This document shows positions 52,375 to 61,147 of a stretch of 64,000 nt of DNA, piece by piece. Position numbers and translations under genes: made by a program. The stretch's first letter is position 1. Each line of letters begins with the position of its first letter. The notes below the pieces were generated by a model that saw only the letters and a program-made list of their open reading frames with translations, was not told where the DNA came from and did not search any database. The stretch is taken from positions 141,306 to 205,305 of the forward strand of contig JAHCJI010000005.1 in the NCBI GenBank assembly GCA_026126305.1, read 5' to 3'. The stretch comes from Phycisphaeraceae bacterium. GTDB taxonomy: Bacteria; Planctomycetota; Phycisphaerae; Phycisphaerales; UBA1924.

Positions 52375-53016
52375 TCAGCGGCGGCGGCGAGTGGCCGCGA
52401 GGCCACCAAGGCCGAGCAGCGCGAGCGAGGCGGGCGCGGGGATGATTTCGCCGATGACCTGGGTAGAAACACCCGAGAAATCACTGACGAAGAAGCCGCT
52501 GTCGGTGATGAAGAGCTCGACGAACGCGCCGGTGAAGGGCGGGTTGCCGGGCAGGTCGGTGCCGAAGGATCCGCCCGAGGGTCCATCGAAGGTTCCATCG
52601 CCGCTCACGTCATTGAACTGGACGCCCGAGAGCAGGCCGCGGAAGACGATGAAGCTTCCCAAGGTGGTGAACTCGCCTTCGATATCGCCGGTGAGGGCTT
52701 CGCCCTGAGCATCCACGATGGAGAACGAACCGGTGCCATCGGCAGTCGAAGGGGTGGTGAGCATCACGTCGATGTCGAAGCTGAAATCGGCCACGCCGCC
52801 GGCGAAGCCGGGGTTGAACAATGCGGTACCACCGGGAGCGGCCAAGCGGGTGACGTCACCCGAGGTGGTGGCATTCGAGCGACCAGAAAAGAGGCCGTCG
52901 CTGACGGAGAAGGACCCATCGACATCCGAGAATGCGAAGGTCAGAATGGCCTGCGCGTTGGCAACAGTGGCCGACGCCGCGAGACCCGCAACAGCAATCA
53001 ACATGGTGCGACCCAT
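52375..53016 (-). CDS. PEP-CTERM-type surface or exported protein
   Basis: 213 residues: a signal peptide (MGRTMLIAVAGLAASATVANAQA), a Gly/Ser/Thr/Asp-rich beta body, and the C-terminal sorting signal IPAPASLALLGLGGLAATRRRR (short motif, hydrophobic helix, Arg run), as recognised by exosortase-like enzymes. Function unknown; probably an envelope or matrix protein. GAGGAGA precedes the ATG. A structured leader and three inverted repeats lie upstream. Confidence 0.85.
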   Translation of the reverse strand: MGRTMLIAVAGLAASATVANAQAILTFAFSDVDGSFSVSDGLFSGRSNATTSGDVTRLAAPGGTALFNPGFAGGVADFSFDIDVMLTTPSTADGTGSFSIVDAQGEALTGDIEGEFTTLGSFIVFRGLLSGVQFNDVSGDGTFDGPSGGSFGTDLPGNPPFTGAFVELFITDSGFFVSDFSGVSTQVIGEIIPAPASLALLGLGGLAATRRRR

Positions 53017-53040
53017 CTCTGTGTCTCCTCAACTATCGTG

Positions 53041-53115
53041 CAGCCCGCAATGCGTGCTGCTCGTTCATGGCCCATCTGGCGAATCGCCAGCCCCGGTCTC
53101 CCTACGGGGAAGGGC
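53041..53115 (-). ncRNA. Structured leader of the PEP-CTERM gene (three-way junction)
   Basis: In the minus-strand transcript GCCC (53112-53115 complement) pairs with GGGC (53070-53073 complement), enclosing two hairpins: CCCCG/CGGGG with a 9-nt loop (53091-53109) and TGGCG/CGCCA with a 3-nt loop (53077-53089). A further weak hairpin with GCTG/CAGC ends lies at 53041-53059, and the ribosome site follows. The arrangement suggests a regulatory leader; I do not match it to a known riboswitch class. Confidence 0.45.
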
Positions 53116-53224
53116 ACTCTCCTCATAAGGTACAGCATAAACGGAAAAGGGCGAGGAATCCAGACGAATTATCCGCACTGTGGGGAGTTTTTATTGGTCT
53201 ATAGCCTGAAAACCGCCCATTTTG

Positions 53225-53302
53225 ACAGGATGTCCTGTGTGGCGGGAATTTGCACTGTTATTGGACGTTCATGTGCAGAGCGTTGTGTCCGATAAAACAC
53301 AA
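53225..53302. promoter_or_regulatory. Cluster of inverted repeats upstream of the PEP-CTERM gene
   Basis: The 406-bp gap between the nuoI stop and the PEP-CTERM start contains ACAGGA-TG-TCCTGT (53225-53238), TGCAC/GTGCA arms around 53251-53277 and TTGTGT-N8-ACACAA (53283-53302). They are candidate operators. A TATGCT on the minus strand near 53140 could be a -10 box. No gene is seen in the rest of the gap. Confidence 0.35.
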
Positions 53303-53422
53303 TCTGGGCTTCACCCTCTGTTGAGCTCTGAGGGCATTGGCTTGGTTAAGGATTTCTCGGAAACCGAATGATGCCGTACATTTCACGATCGACCATGTCG
53401 TGCCGGGCGGAAAGGGCCTGAG

Positions 53423-53986
53423 CTACATGGGCTTTTTGTTGATCGTGACGTCGTAGACGTGCAAGAGCTTTTCCTTGTCGAAGATCATCTCTTGCCTGCT
53501 TTGGCCGACGATGTCGTATTCGGTGGTGAGTTCGATGGCATCGACGGGGCAGGCCTCTTCGCACATGCCGCAGAAGATGCACCGCAGTTCGTCGATTTCG
53601 AACTTTTTGGGGTACTTCTCGCGGTCGTCCCAAGGGCTTTCCTCGGCGACAATGTGGATGCAGTTGGCCGGGCAGATGGTCGGGCACATCATGCATGCGA
53701 CGCACTTGACGCGGCCTTCCTCGTCGCGGTTGAGACGGTGGATGCCGCGGAAGTTGCTGGCATTGAGGCCGCCCTGCTCGACGGGGATGTTTTCGCGGCG
53801 TTCCTCTGGGTATTGGAGTGTTCGGCTGGTGTTCTTGCCTGGGAATACCTTGCCCTGGCCGAAACTGGTGACCAGGTGCCTCAGGGTGGTTCCAAAGCCC
53901 ACGACCACTTCGCGTACGTAGAAGCGTTCGCCGGCGGACATGGGTTGTGGAGCGATGCGCAGGATGTCCTGTTCTTGGACCGTCAT
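53423..53986 (-). CDS. nuoI: NADH-quinone oxidoreductase subunit I-like 2[4Fe-4S] ferredoxin, orphan
   Basis: 187 residues. Two cluster motifs, CVACMMCPTICP and CIFCGMCEEACP, and the context RGIHRLNRDEEGRVKCVACMMC match NuoI, which carries electrons (clusters N6a/N6b) inside complex I. No other nuo gene flanks it, so either the complex is scattered or this protein serves another enzyme. The ATG at 53986 fits the family; the frame beyond it is a shadow of the divergent gene. Confidence 0.85.
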   Translation of the reverse strand: MTVQEQDILRIAPQPMSAGERFYVREVVVGFGTTLRHLVTSFGQGKVFPGKNTSRTLQYPEERRENIPVEQGGLNASNFRGIHRLNRDEEGRVKCVACMMCPTICPANCIHIVAEESPWDDREKYPKKFEIDELRCIFCGMCEEACPVDAIELTTEYDIVGQSRQEMIFDKEKLLHVYDVTINKKPM

Positions 53987-54110
53987 AGGGCCGATGATAG
54001 GGGCTGGGGCGTGCGGGTCGATGGCGACGCCGCTGGATTGGTGGTCACGGCAGAAACCGGCCAGAAAGCCGATGGCCTGCCCCGGTGTCGGGCCGAGATA
54101 GACTGTAGGT

Positions 54111-55172
54111 ATGGCAAGCCGCCGCCCCCCACTGTTTGAGTTGCTCCAAAGGGACGAGAACCAGAAGCCCGGCAAGGGTACTGGCGGGGTTTTGGGCTCG
54201 AAACCCCAGAATGGCCACGCCGAGGGCGCGGTGGAGCGCAAACCGACCTCCATGTCGAAGGCGGCAACGGTCGAGACCTTGAAGGCGGACGGCAGCATCG
54301 AGGATGCGACCGAACTGATCCATCCCATGCCGATGGTCAAGCCGAAGCCCGCGACCGAGTCCAAGCCTGAAAGCAAGCCTGAAAGCAAGCCCTCGAGTGT
54401 TCCGGTCTCGCGGCCTGCACCGGTTCACGAGGGGACGCCAGCGAAGCCTGAACGAGTGAAGCCCGAACGGACCCCCAAGGCGATGCAGCCCGATGGGCGG
54501 CCGGCGGACGCGGCCGATTGGTCTGCGATGCACCCCCAGCGTGCGATCCGGTTGCCTTTGCTGTGGGTCTATGTGGCGGCGTGTGTGTTCCTGGCGGCGG
54601 TGATCGGTGTCTGGGGGCTCGCGTATCAACTCGGCAAGACCGACGAGAAGAATCGCATGCCCGGCTGGCTTGCCGAGGGCACGAAGGTGCCCGGCCCGAT
54701 CGCCGATCCGATTTTGGATGATGGTTTGTCGGCTGGATCGGCTGATGTGCCCGCTCCGATCATCGATCGTCGCCCCGTGGAGCGTGAGGCCCAGACCTTC
54801 CCCGATCGTGAGGAAGTTCGCACACCCGCGCCAGACCCCAGGCCCGTGGCCGCAAGGGTGAACGTGCTGGTCGATGTGCGCAAGCCTGGCAACAACTATC
54901 TGAAACTGGCCAGCGGCATGACGCAGGAGCGAGCGAAGGGGCTGGCTGAGCACCTGACTGCCAACGGATTCGCGGCGATGGCGTTGGACGAGGGACGACA
55001 AGGGTTCGGACTTTATACGGACTTCCCCGTTCCCAGCGGGCAATTCCGCACCATGGGCGAGCAGCGTCGAGAGCACGAGGCTCGGGTGTTGCGTTTGTTG
55101 GGCTCGGCACCTTCTGAAGTTGGCGGGCCCTACACCCCCCGCGACCAACTGTGGATGCGATTCGACGGCTGA
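54111..55172 (+). CDS. Single-span membrane protein with SPOR-like C-terminal domain
   Basis: 353 residues. A disordered cytosolic half with KPESKPESKP repeats (about 80-95) leads to one membrane helix (LLWVYVAACVFLAAVIGVWGLAY, about 152-174). The extracytoplasmic end NVLVDVRKPGNNYLKLASGMTQERAKGLAEHLTANGFAAMALDEGRQGFGLYTDFPVPSG is reminiscent of a SPOR/ACT-like fold, which is only a guess. Divergent from nuoI. Function unknown. Confidence 0.7.
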   Translation: MASRRPPLFELLQRDENQKPGKGTGGVLGSKPQNGHAEGAVERKPTSMSKAATVETLKADGSIEDATELIHPMPMVKPKPATESKPESKPESKPSSVPVSRPAPVHEGTPAKPERVKPERTPKAMQPDGRPADAADWSAMHPQRAIRLPLLWVYVAACVFLAAVIGVWGLAYQLGKTDEKNRMPGWLAEGTKVPGPIADPILDDGLSAGSADVPAPIIDRRPVEREAQTFPDREEVRTPAPDPRPVAARVNVLVDVRKPGNNYLKLASGMTQERAKGLAEHLTANGFAAMALDEGRQGFGLYTDFPVPSGQFRTMGEQRREHEARVLRLLGSAPSEVGGPYTPRDQLWMRFDG

Positions 55173-55257
55173 AGTGGCCGCTGGACAGAGAGGCTGCTAT
55201 TATCTCCGCCCACGCCGGAATGGCTTGGGCATGGGTGCCATTGCAGGAGTTTCGGCC

Positions 55258-55410
55258 ATGAGTCTTCACAGTTCGCTTCGTACGGGTGGCTCTTTGGTGC
55301 AGAAGCGTTCGGTCCTGACGCGGGCCGAGCGTGTGGCCCAGTTGCTTGCACAGAAGAAGATGACCCAGGAGAGCAAGAAGGCTCTGGGTCTGCCCAAGGT
55401 TCGCGTCTAG
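55258..55410 (+). CDS. Small basic protein of the PVC group
   Basis: 50 residues, ATG at 55258 with CAGGAG before it. SLHSSLRTGGSL...RSVLTRAERVAQLL...ALGLPKVRV matches the small basic protein seen across Planctomycetes, Verrucomicrobia and Chlamydiae (TIGR04137-type, from memory). Its role is unknown; a ribosome link has been suggested. Followed by a strong terminator, so it is transcribed on its own. Confidence 0.85.
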   Translation: MSLHSSLRTGGSLVQKRSVLTRAERVAQLLAQKKMTQESKKALGLPKVRV

Positions 55411-55438
55411 GGTTTGGGGTTTCTGGATTCGGACTATG

Positions 55439-55468
55439 ACCGCGAGCAGGCTCGCGGTTTTTGTTTTG
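55439..55468 (+). terminator. Intrinsic terminator after the small basic protein
   Basis: ACCGCGAG (55439-55446) pairs with CTCGCGGT (55451-55458) across a CAGG loop, followed by TTTTGTTTTG. A classical strong terminator. Confidence 0.88.
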
Positions 55469-55506
55469 GATGCGCGTTGGGGGCTGGTGTGGGCAAGGAT
55501 GGGGGC

Positions 55507-56688
55507 ATGGAAATTGGCCGACTCATCAGCGACCGTGCCCGGGGGGTGGATGCCTCGGGCATCCGGCGGATCTTCCAACTGGGGGCCCAGATCGAGGACC
55601 CCATCAACCTGAGCATCGGGCAGCCCGACTTCCCGGTGCCCGAGCCGATCAAGCGGGCGGCCATCGAGGCCATCGAGCGCGACCACAACGGGTACACGCA
55701 GACGCAGGGCATCCCGGCGTTGCGCGAGCGGCTGATCGAGTGGCTGGGGCACGACCTTGGCTGGCGTTTCGGCTCGGCGGGCGACCCCGAGGTGCTGGTG
55801 ACCAGCGGCACCAGCGGGGCGTTGTTCCTGGCCTTCATGGCGCTCATGGGCCCGGGCGACGAGGCGATCATCCCCGACCCGTACTTCGTGATGTATCCGC
55901 ACCTGGCGACCATGTGCGGCGGGAAGGCCGTGCGGTGTGACACGTACCCGGACTTTCGCATGACCGCCGAGCGTGTGGAGCCTCTGATCACCGAGCGGAC
56001 GAAACTGGTGCTGTACAACGCGCCGTCGAACCCTGCGGGCGTGGTGTGCGACGTGGACGAATGCCGGGACTTGCTGGACCTGTGCCGGCGCAAGGGCGTG
56101 CTGCTGATCAGCGACGAGATCTACGACGAGTTCACGTTCGACGACTTCCAGAGCGACGTGACAGTGGGCGTGCCGAAGAAGCCGCGTTGCCCCTCGCCCG
56201 CGCGGTTTGATGGTGCGCAGGACGACGTGCTGGTGATCCGCGGGTTTGGGAAGACCTACGGCGTGACGGGCTGGCGGATGGGGTACGCGGCGGGGCCGTC
56301 GGAATTGATGGGGCATATCGCCAAGTTCCAGCAGTACACCTATGTGTGCGCGCCGTCGATGGCGCAGCACGGGTGCATCGCGGCCATGGACGTGGACATG
56401 GGCCCGGTGGTGGCGCAGTACAAGTCCCGGCGGGACCGGCTGGTGCAAGCGCTGCGGCAATGGACCGAGGTGACGGTACCGGGCGGGGCTTTCTACCTGT
56501 TTCCCCGTGTGCCGGAAGGGATGTCCGGGACGGCGTTCGTGGAGAGGGCCATCGCGAAGAAGCTGCTGGTGATCCCCGGAGGGATCTTCAGCGAGAAGGA
56601 CACGCACTTCCGCCTGAGTTTCGCGGCCTCGGAGTCGCAGTTGGATCGCGGGCTGGCGGTGCTTGCCGACCTGTACGCGGGTCGGTGA
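55507..56688 (+). CDS. PLP-dependent class I/II aminotransferase
   Basis: 393 residues. INLSIGQPDFPVPEPIKRAA, GYTQTQGIPALRERL, APSNPAGVV, SDEIYDEF and the Schiff-base Lys in RGFGKTYGVTGWRMGY place it in the aspartate aminotransferase Ib-type group. FRLSFAASESQLDRGL completes the domain. The amino donor is unknown. The ATG at 55507 is used; the upstream codons run through the terminator. Confidence 0.9.
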   Translation: MEIGRLISDRARGVDASGIRRIFQLGAQIEDPINLSIGQPDFPVPEPIKRAAIEAIERDHNGYTQTQGIPALRERLIEWLGHDLGWRFGSAGDPEVLVTSGTSGALFLAFMALMGPGDEAIIPDPYFVMYPHLATMCGGKAVRCDTYPDFRMTAERVEPLITERTKLVLYNAPSNPAGVVCDVDECRDLLDLCRRKGVLLISDEIYDEFTFDDFQSDVTVGVPKKPRCPSPARFDGAQDDVLVIRGFGKTYGVTGWRMGYAAGPSELMGHIAKFQQYTYVCAPSMAQHGCIAAMDVDMGPVVAQYKSRRDRLVQALRQWTEVTVPGGAFYLFPRVPEGMSGTAFVERAIAKKLLVIPGGIFSEKDTHFRLSFAASESQLDRGLAVLADLYAGR

Positions 56689-56738
56689 TGCCGCGGGCCG
56701 ATAGAATGGTGATTGCCCGGTTGTTCAGGAGGGATGCC

Positions 56739-58130
56739 ATGCTGGTGCGGATGGTGTGTGTGGTGCTGGTGCTGGCGTTCTGTGGGAGCGTTCTTGGGCG
56801 CGACCCCGAGCAGATGAGCCGGTGGGTGGAGCAGGCCAAGGTCCGTGCGGTGAAGATGCGTGGGCTTTCGTTCCTGCAAGACGTGCCGGTGGAGACGATG
56901 ACGCGGGCGCAGATCGAGGCTGAGATCCTGGAAGTGGTCGAGCGGGACATGCCACCCGAGTGGCGTGTGCGGGTCGATCGGGGGTATAAGGCATTCGGGC
57001 TGGTGCCGATGGACTCGGACGTGATCAACGACATGATCCGGCTTGTGGTGAGCCAGGCTGGCGGTTTTTATGACCCGGTGGCCAAGCACGTGATCCTGCC
57101 GGATGACCTTGAGGAATTCATGGGTCAGATGGTGGGCGAGATGGTGGCTGGCGCTCCGGGGTTCATGGACCCGATGATGCGCAACATTTTGACGCACGAG
57201 TTCACGCACGCTTTGCAAGACCAGCACCACGACCTGAGCGGCATCATGGACGTTGGGATGGACGACGACGATGTGCAATTGGCCATCACGGCGCTGGTGG
57301 AAGGCGACGCGACGCTCATCGGTACGGGCGCGATGATGAACGACGCGGGCGACCTGACCAATCTGCTTCGGCAAGACCCCACGGCGATGGCGGCGATGAT
57401 GGGCGCGGGCGGGGGGATGCTGGGCGCCGAGGCCAACGCCATGCCGGCGATCCTGAAAGAGACGCTGATCTTTCCCTACGTCCATGGGTACATCCTGGTG
57501 ACGAAGATGGTGCAAGAGGGCGGGTTCGAGCGTGTGGACCGGGCGTTTGCCGATCCGCCGCTGTCGAGCGAGCAGTTGCTTTATCCCCAGAAGTATCTGG
57601 GCGAGGTGCGCGACGAGCCTGTCGAGGTGACGCTGCCGGAGTTTGACGTGTTGGGCGCGGGCTGGTCGCTGGTGGGTCGCAACACGCTTGGCGAGTTCCA
57701 GACCCGCATCCTGCTTGGGAATACGCCCGACGCCATCGCGGCGGCCCAGGGCTGGGGCGGCGATCGGTACGCGGTGTACGAGCACGACGACGGCCGGCTG
57801 GGCGTGGTGTGGGTGAGCGTGTGGGACGACGCGGGCGAGGCCAAGCAGTTCTTCGAGGAAATCGCCTACCACGAGGGCAAGCGATTCGAGGGCGAGGCTT
57901 CTCGGGCGCGATACCGCGAGGCGGGGGGCGTGTCGTTCGCGGTAGTCGGCACCGAGCAGGACACCTCGCACGTGAGCCTGGTGGGCGACATGGTGGTGCT
58001 GGCGCGGGGTTTCGGACCCGGGCTTGCGGGTGAACTGGACACGCTCGCGCGAGAGGGCTCGACGCGGCGGGTGAAGACGTGGGCGGATATCCGCGCCAAG
58101 CAGGCGAAGCCGGAATTGGTCGCACCCTGA
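56739..58130 (+). CDS. Exported HExxH metallopeptidase-like protein
   Basis: 463 residues with a signal peptide (MLVRMVCVVLVLAFCGSVLG) and AGGAGGG upstream. ILTHEFTHALQDQHHDL gives the zinc His153, Glu154, His157, and ITALVEGDATLIG (Glu188) the third ligand, an arrangement seen in several uncharacterised gluzincin-like proteins. A C-terminal ~200-residue domain has no obvious relatives. Likely periplasmic. Another HExxH exported protein (DUF1570) lies at 11675. Confidence 0.78.
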   Translation: MLVRMVCVVLVLAFCGSVLGRDPEQMSRWVEQAKVRAVKMRGLSFLQDVPVETMTRAQIEAEILEVVERDMPPEWRVRVDRGYKAFGLVPMDSDVINDMIRLVVSQAGGFYDPVAKHVILPDDLEEFMGQMVGEMVAGAPGFMDPMMRNILTHEFTHALQDQHHDLSGIMDVGMDDDDVQLAITALVEGDATLIGTGAMMNDAGDLTNLLRQDPTAMAAMMGAGGGMLGAEANAMPAILKETLIFPYVHGYILVTKMVQEGGFERVDRAFADPPLSSEQLLYPQKYLGEVRDEPVEVTLPEFDVLGAGWSLVGRNTLGEFQTRILLGNTPDAIAAAQGWGGDRYAVYEHDDGRLGVVWVSVWDDAGEAKQFFEEIAYHEGKRFEGEASRARYREAGGVSFAVVGTEQDTSHVSLVGDMVVLARGFGPGLAGELDTLAREGSTRRVKTWADIRAKQAKPELVAP

Positions 58131-58163
58131 TCGAGACTTGAACCCCAGCAGAGCGGAGCGTGC

Positions 58164-59204
58164 ATGGACGCGGAATCGCAGACACCCGAGGCGACACAGG
58201 CGGCCGCCGACAAGTTTCGCAAGGACTACACCGCCGTGCGTGAGCAGGTGGCCCGCGTGGTGGTCGGGCAGGGCGAGATCATCGACGGGCTGCTGGCGTG
58301 CCTGTTCACGGGCGGGCACGCGCTGCTCGAGGGCGTGCCGGGCATCGGAAAGACGCTGATGGTGCGGACGCTGGCCGGTGCGTTGCGTCTGGACTTTGGC
58401 CGAGTGCAGTTCACGCCCGACTTGATGCCCGCGGACATCACGGGGACGACGGTGATCGACGAGGTGGACACGCCGGGCGGGCACGTGCGTCGGCAGTTCG
58501 TGTTCCAGCGTGGGCCGATCTTTGCGCAGATGGTCTTGGCCGACGAGATCAACCGGGCGACGCCCAAGACGCAGAGCGCGCTGCTCGAGGCGATGCAGGA
58601 GCGCCGGGTGACGGTGGCGGGGACGACGCACGACCTGCCCGCGCCGTTCTTCGTGCTGGCCACGCAGAACCCTATCGAGCAAGAGGGCACGTATCCGCTG
58701 CCCGAGGCGCAGCTCGATCGCTTCTTCTTCAAGTTGCAGGTGGGCTACGCCAGCCGCCAGGAGATGGGTGAGATCATCGCTCGGACTACCGGCTCGACCG
58801 CCGCGAGCGTGGAGCCGGTGCTCGACGCCAAGACCATCCTCGACCACCAGCAACTGGTGCGGCGCGTGGCCGTGACCGAACGCGTGCGTGACTACGCCAT
58901 CCGCATGGTGCTGAGCACGCACCCCAAGGGCACATATTCGGCGGGCGAGTTCGCCACGCCTATGGTCAACCAGTACGTGCGCGTCGGTGCCAGCCCGCGT
59001 GCGGCCCAGGCGCTGATCCTGGGCGGCAAGTGCCGAGCGCTGGTCGACGGGAGGCCTTCGGTGGCCATCGAGGACATCCAGGCGATCGCGTTGCCGGCCC
59101 TTCGGCACCGCATCGTGGTGAACTTCGAGGCCGAGGCCGAGGGCGTGGGCAGCGACCCGATCGTCGAGAACATCGTGCGGACGCTGCCGGTCGAGGGGGC
59201 GTGA
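58164..59204 (+). CDS. MoxR family AAA+ ATPase
   Basis: 346 residues. Walker A GVPGIGKT, Walker B VLADEINRATPKTQSALLEAMQE, sensor 1 FVLATQNPIEQEGTYPLPEAQLDRF and ASPRAAQAL (sensor 2 region) are typical of MoxR, a chaperone for metalloenzymes or VWA proteins. The usual partner genes (DUF58, VWA/Bat) are absent; coaX follows after 10 nt. Confidence 0.92.
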   Translation: MDAESQTPEATQAAADKFRKDYTAVREQVARVVVGQGEIIDGLLACLFTGGHALLEGVPGIGKTLMVRTLAGALRLDFGRVQFTPDLMPADITGTTVIDEVDTPGGHVRRQFVFQRGPIFAQMVLADEINRATPKTQSALLEAMQERRVTVAGTTHDLPAPFFVLATQNPIEQEGTYPLPEAQLDRFFFKLQVGYASRQEMGEIIARTTGSTAASVEPVLDAKTILDHQQLVRRVAVTERVRDYAIRMVLSTHPKGTYSAGEFATPMVNQYVRVGASPRAAQALILGGKCRALVDGRPSVAIEDIQAIALPALRHRIVVNFEAEAEGVGSDPIVENIVRTLPVEGA

Positions 59205-59214
59205 GGCAGCATCC

Positions 59215-60021
59215 ATGAACGAGGCACACGACCAGACCTATCCGCCCCCAGCCGCGTTGCTCATCGTGGGCAATACTCGGGCACGGACGGCCCACTACGC
59301 CGCAGGCGCGGTGCATCACAGCGCTTCGCACTCGGCGGGTGATGCCGGGTCGATCGCCGCTGCGTTGGCGGGTTTTCTCGACGACCACCACGGGGCGGCG
59401 CTGCTCGTGGCCAGCGTGAACAGGCCCGCTGCGGAGGCGGCTGCGTCGGCGATGGAAGGCCGGGCGGATCGAGTCGCCTTCGCGGGGCGCGACTTTGCCA
59501 TCCCGATGCGGACGACCGTGGACCGGCCCGAGCGCGTGGGCATCGACCGGTTGCTGTGCTCGCTGGCTGCGTTTCGGATGGCCGAGCAGGCGTGCATCGT
59601 GATCGACGCTGGGACGGCGATCACGGTGGATTTTGTCGATGGACTGGGCGTGCATCAGGGCGGAGCCATCTGCCCGGGCGTGGGTGCGATGTTGTCGGGC
59701 CTTGTGTCGTCGGCACCGGCTCTGCCCTCGCTGACCGCGGCTCAGGCACTGGCAATTCCATTTGATCCTCAAGCACCTTGGGGCCGCGATACCGAGCCGG
59801 CGATAGCGCTTGGCGTGCGTGCGGCCGCCGTTGGGCTGGTCCACGATCTGGTCGATCGCTTCGCACAGGCGTACGGGGCGTACCCGCGTGTGATCGCGAC
59901 GGGCGGCGACGCGGCGGCGCTCTTCGAGCACGACGAGCTGGTCGAGCATGTCGTGCCCGACCTGCAACTGGCCGGCCTGGCGCGGGCGTATGAGGCACTG
60001 CTGGACGACGAGGACGACTGA
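59215..60021 (+). CDS. coaX: Type III pantothenate kinase with altered motif 1
   Basis: 268 residues. GIDRLLCSLAA (PxxGxDR-type), VIDAGTAITVDFVDG and HQGGAICPGVG, and the end VIATGGDA are CoaX motifs. Motif 1 should read DxGNTR, with the Asp needed for catalysis; here it is IVGNTR (residues 17-22) and no other acidic residue is near. The start may include a short non-conserved tail (first 12 residues). It phosphorylates pantothenate, the product of panC. Activity is uncertain. Confidence 0.85.
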   Translation: MNEAHDQTYPPPAALLIVGNTRARTAHYAAGAVHHSASHSAGDAGSIAAALAGFLDDHHGAALLVASVNRPAAEAAASAMEGRADRVAFAGRDFAIPMRTTVDRPERVGIDRLLCSLAAFRMAEQACIVIDAGTAITVDFVDGLGVHQGGAICPGVGAMLSGLVSSAPALPSLTAAQALAIPFDPQAPWGRDTEPAIALGVRAAAVGLVHDLVDRFAQAYGAYPRVIATGGDAAALFEHDELVEHVVPDLQLAGLARAYEALLDDEDD

Positions 60022-60023
60022 CG

Positions 60024-61040
60024 CTATCGGGCTCGATTGGCCCAGGCCCATTCCAAGGCCGGGTCGAAGGGTTCGATCCGTGTCGAAGTTCGCAGGCGTT
60101 CGAGCAGTGCGGCGATGGCACGCTGCTGGGCGTCGAGATTCAGGCGTTGCATGATTTCCAGACGGACCGATTCGAGCGGTACGCCGTCGGCGGGCTGTTC
60201 CCCCATGACCAGCGCGACGGCGAAGCCTTCGTCCAGCGCGACCACGGGCGTCAGGCCTGGCACGCCCCCCACTTCGGCCTCGAAAACGGACTGCCGAAAG
60301 GCATCGGCATACTGGTCGTCGAAACGGCCGACGGGGTCGAGCAGCCCGCCGCGCGCCCTCGAGGCGTCCTGGCTGTGATCAGCGGCCAGCACGATGAAAC
60401 GGGCCAGCCCGATTTCGGGGGAGGTTTGCAAGGCTCGGGCAACTTCGGCACGATGCCGAGCCAGCTCGCGTTCGTTGGCCATGACAATGACGCGGACATT
60501 CCGGCGCGGGCCGTAGAGGGTTTCGTGCGCACGCAGCAGGTCCGTTTCGCTGGGTGGAACCACGCTGGTTACCGTGATCTTTCGGGCCAGTGCGTTCCGG
60601 CGGAGCATGGACTCGAACCATGCGGGCCCCAAGCCTCGCCGGGCGCGGACTTCGGTGACGATCCGCCCTCGTTGCGATCGATCGGTCAGCCCCACGCCGA
60701 CCAGGGCCCGCTCGACGATCTCGCGTTCGGCCCGCAGGTCTTCGTCGGTGATGGTGATGCCCAGGCGTGCGGCTTCGCGATCGACGGCCCGGTCGAGGGC
60801 GAAGGACTCGAGCGCGGCGGCACCGGCTCGTTCGGCCAGCAAGGGCCAGAGATCTTCGGTCGTCACGAGCCTGCCGTCGATGATGGCCGCACGGCTGGAC
60901 TGCCGGCCCTGCTGGGGAGTAAAGGGAGTGCCGGTTGCAGGCTTTGGTGCTTTTGGGGCACACCCGGACATCGGCATGGCGATTGCTGCCATACTGAGCA
61001 AGATGGTAACAGCAAAATTCTTGCAAGAATGGAGGCGCAT
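60024..61040 (-). CDS. SurA/PpiC-like peptidyl-prolyl isomerase lipoprotein
   Basis: 338 residues. A signal peptide ending MPMSGCAPK suggests lipid attachment at Cys27. [23 protein letters not shown]...[21 protein letters not shown] is a SurA_N-type chaperone domain and [28 protein letters not shown] belongs to a rotamase-like segment. Probably an outer-membrane protein-folding factor. GAGGAG precedes the ATG. Ends 2 nt from coaX on the opposite strand. Confidence 0.8.
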   Translation of the reverse strand: MRLHSCKNFAVTILLSMAAIAMPMSGCAPKAPKPATGTPFTPQQGRQSSRAAIIDGRLVTTEDLWPLLAERAGAAALESFALDRAVDREAARLGITITDEDLRAEREIVERALVGVGLTDRSQRGRIVTEVRARRGLGPAWFESMLRRNALARKITVTSVVPPSETDLLRAHETLYGPRRNVRVIVMANERELARHRAEVARALQTSPEIGLARFIVLAADHSQDASRARGGLLDPVGRFDDQYADAFRQSVFEAEVGGVPGLTPVVALDEGFAVALVMGEQPADGVPLESVRLEIMQRLNLDAQQRAIAALLERLRTSTRIEPFDPALEWAWANRAR

Positions 61041-61147
61041 CTGGGCTCCTCGTCTGTATACTGAGAATATGGGGAGGCCAACGGATACCAGCGTTCGAGC
61101 AAAGGCTAGCCCGGATCATGCCGGGCCTGATGCGGAAAGGACGAAAC

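Noticed and set aside
56493..59216. A 907-codon minus-strand frame opposite three + strand genes
   Set aside because: The + strand frames encode recognisable aminotransferase, metallopeptidase and MoxR proteins; the minus product is low-complexity His/Arg-rich with no family.
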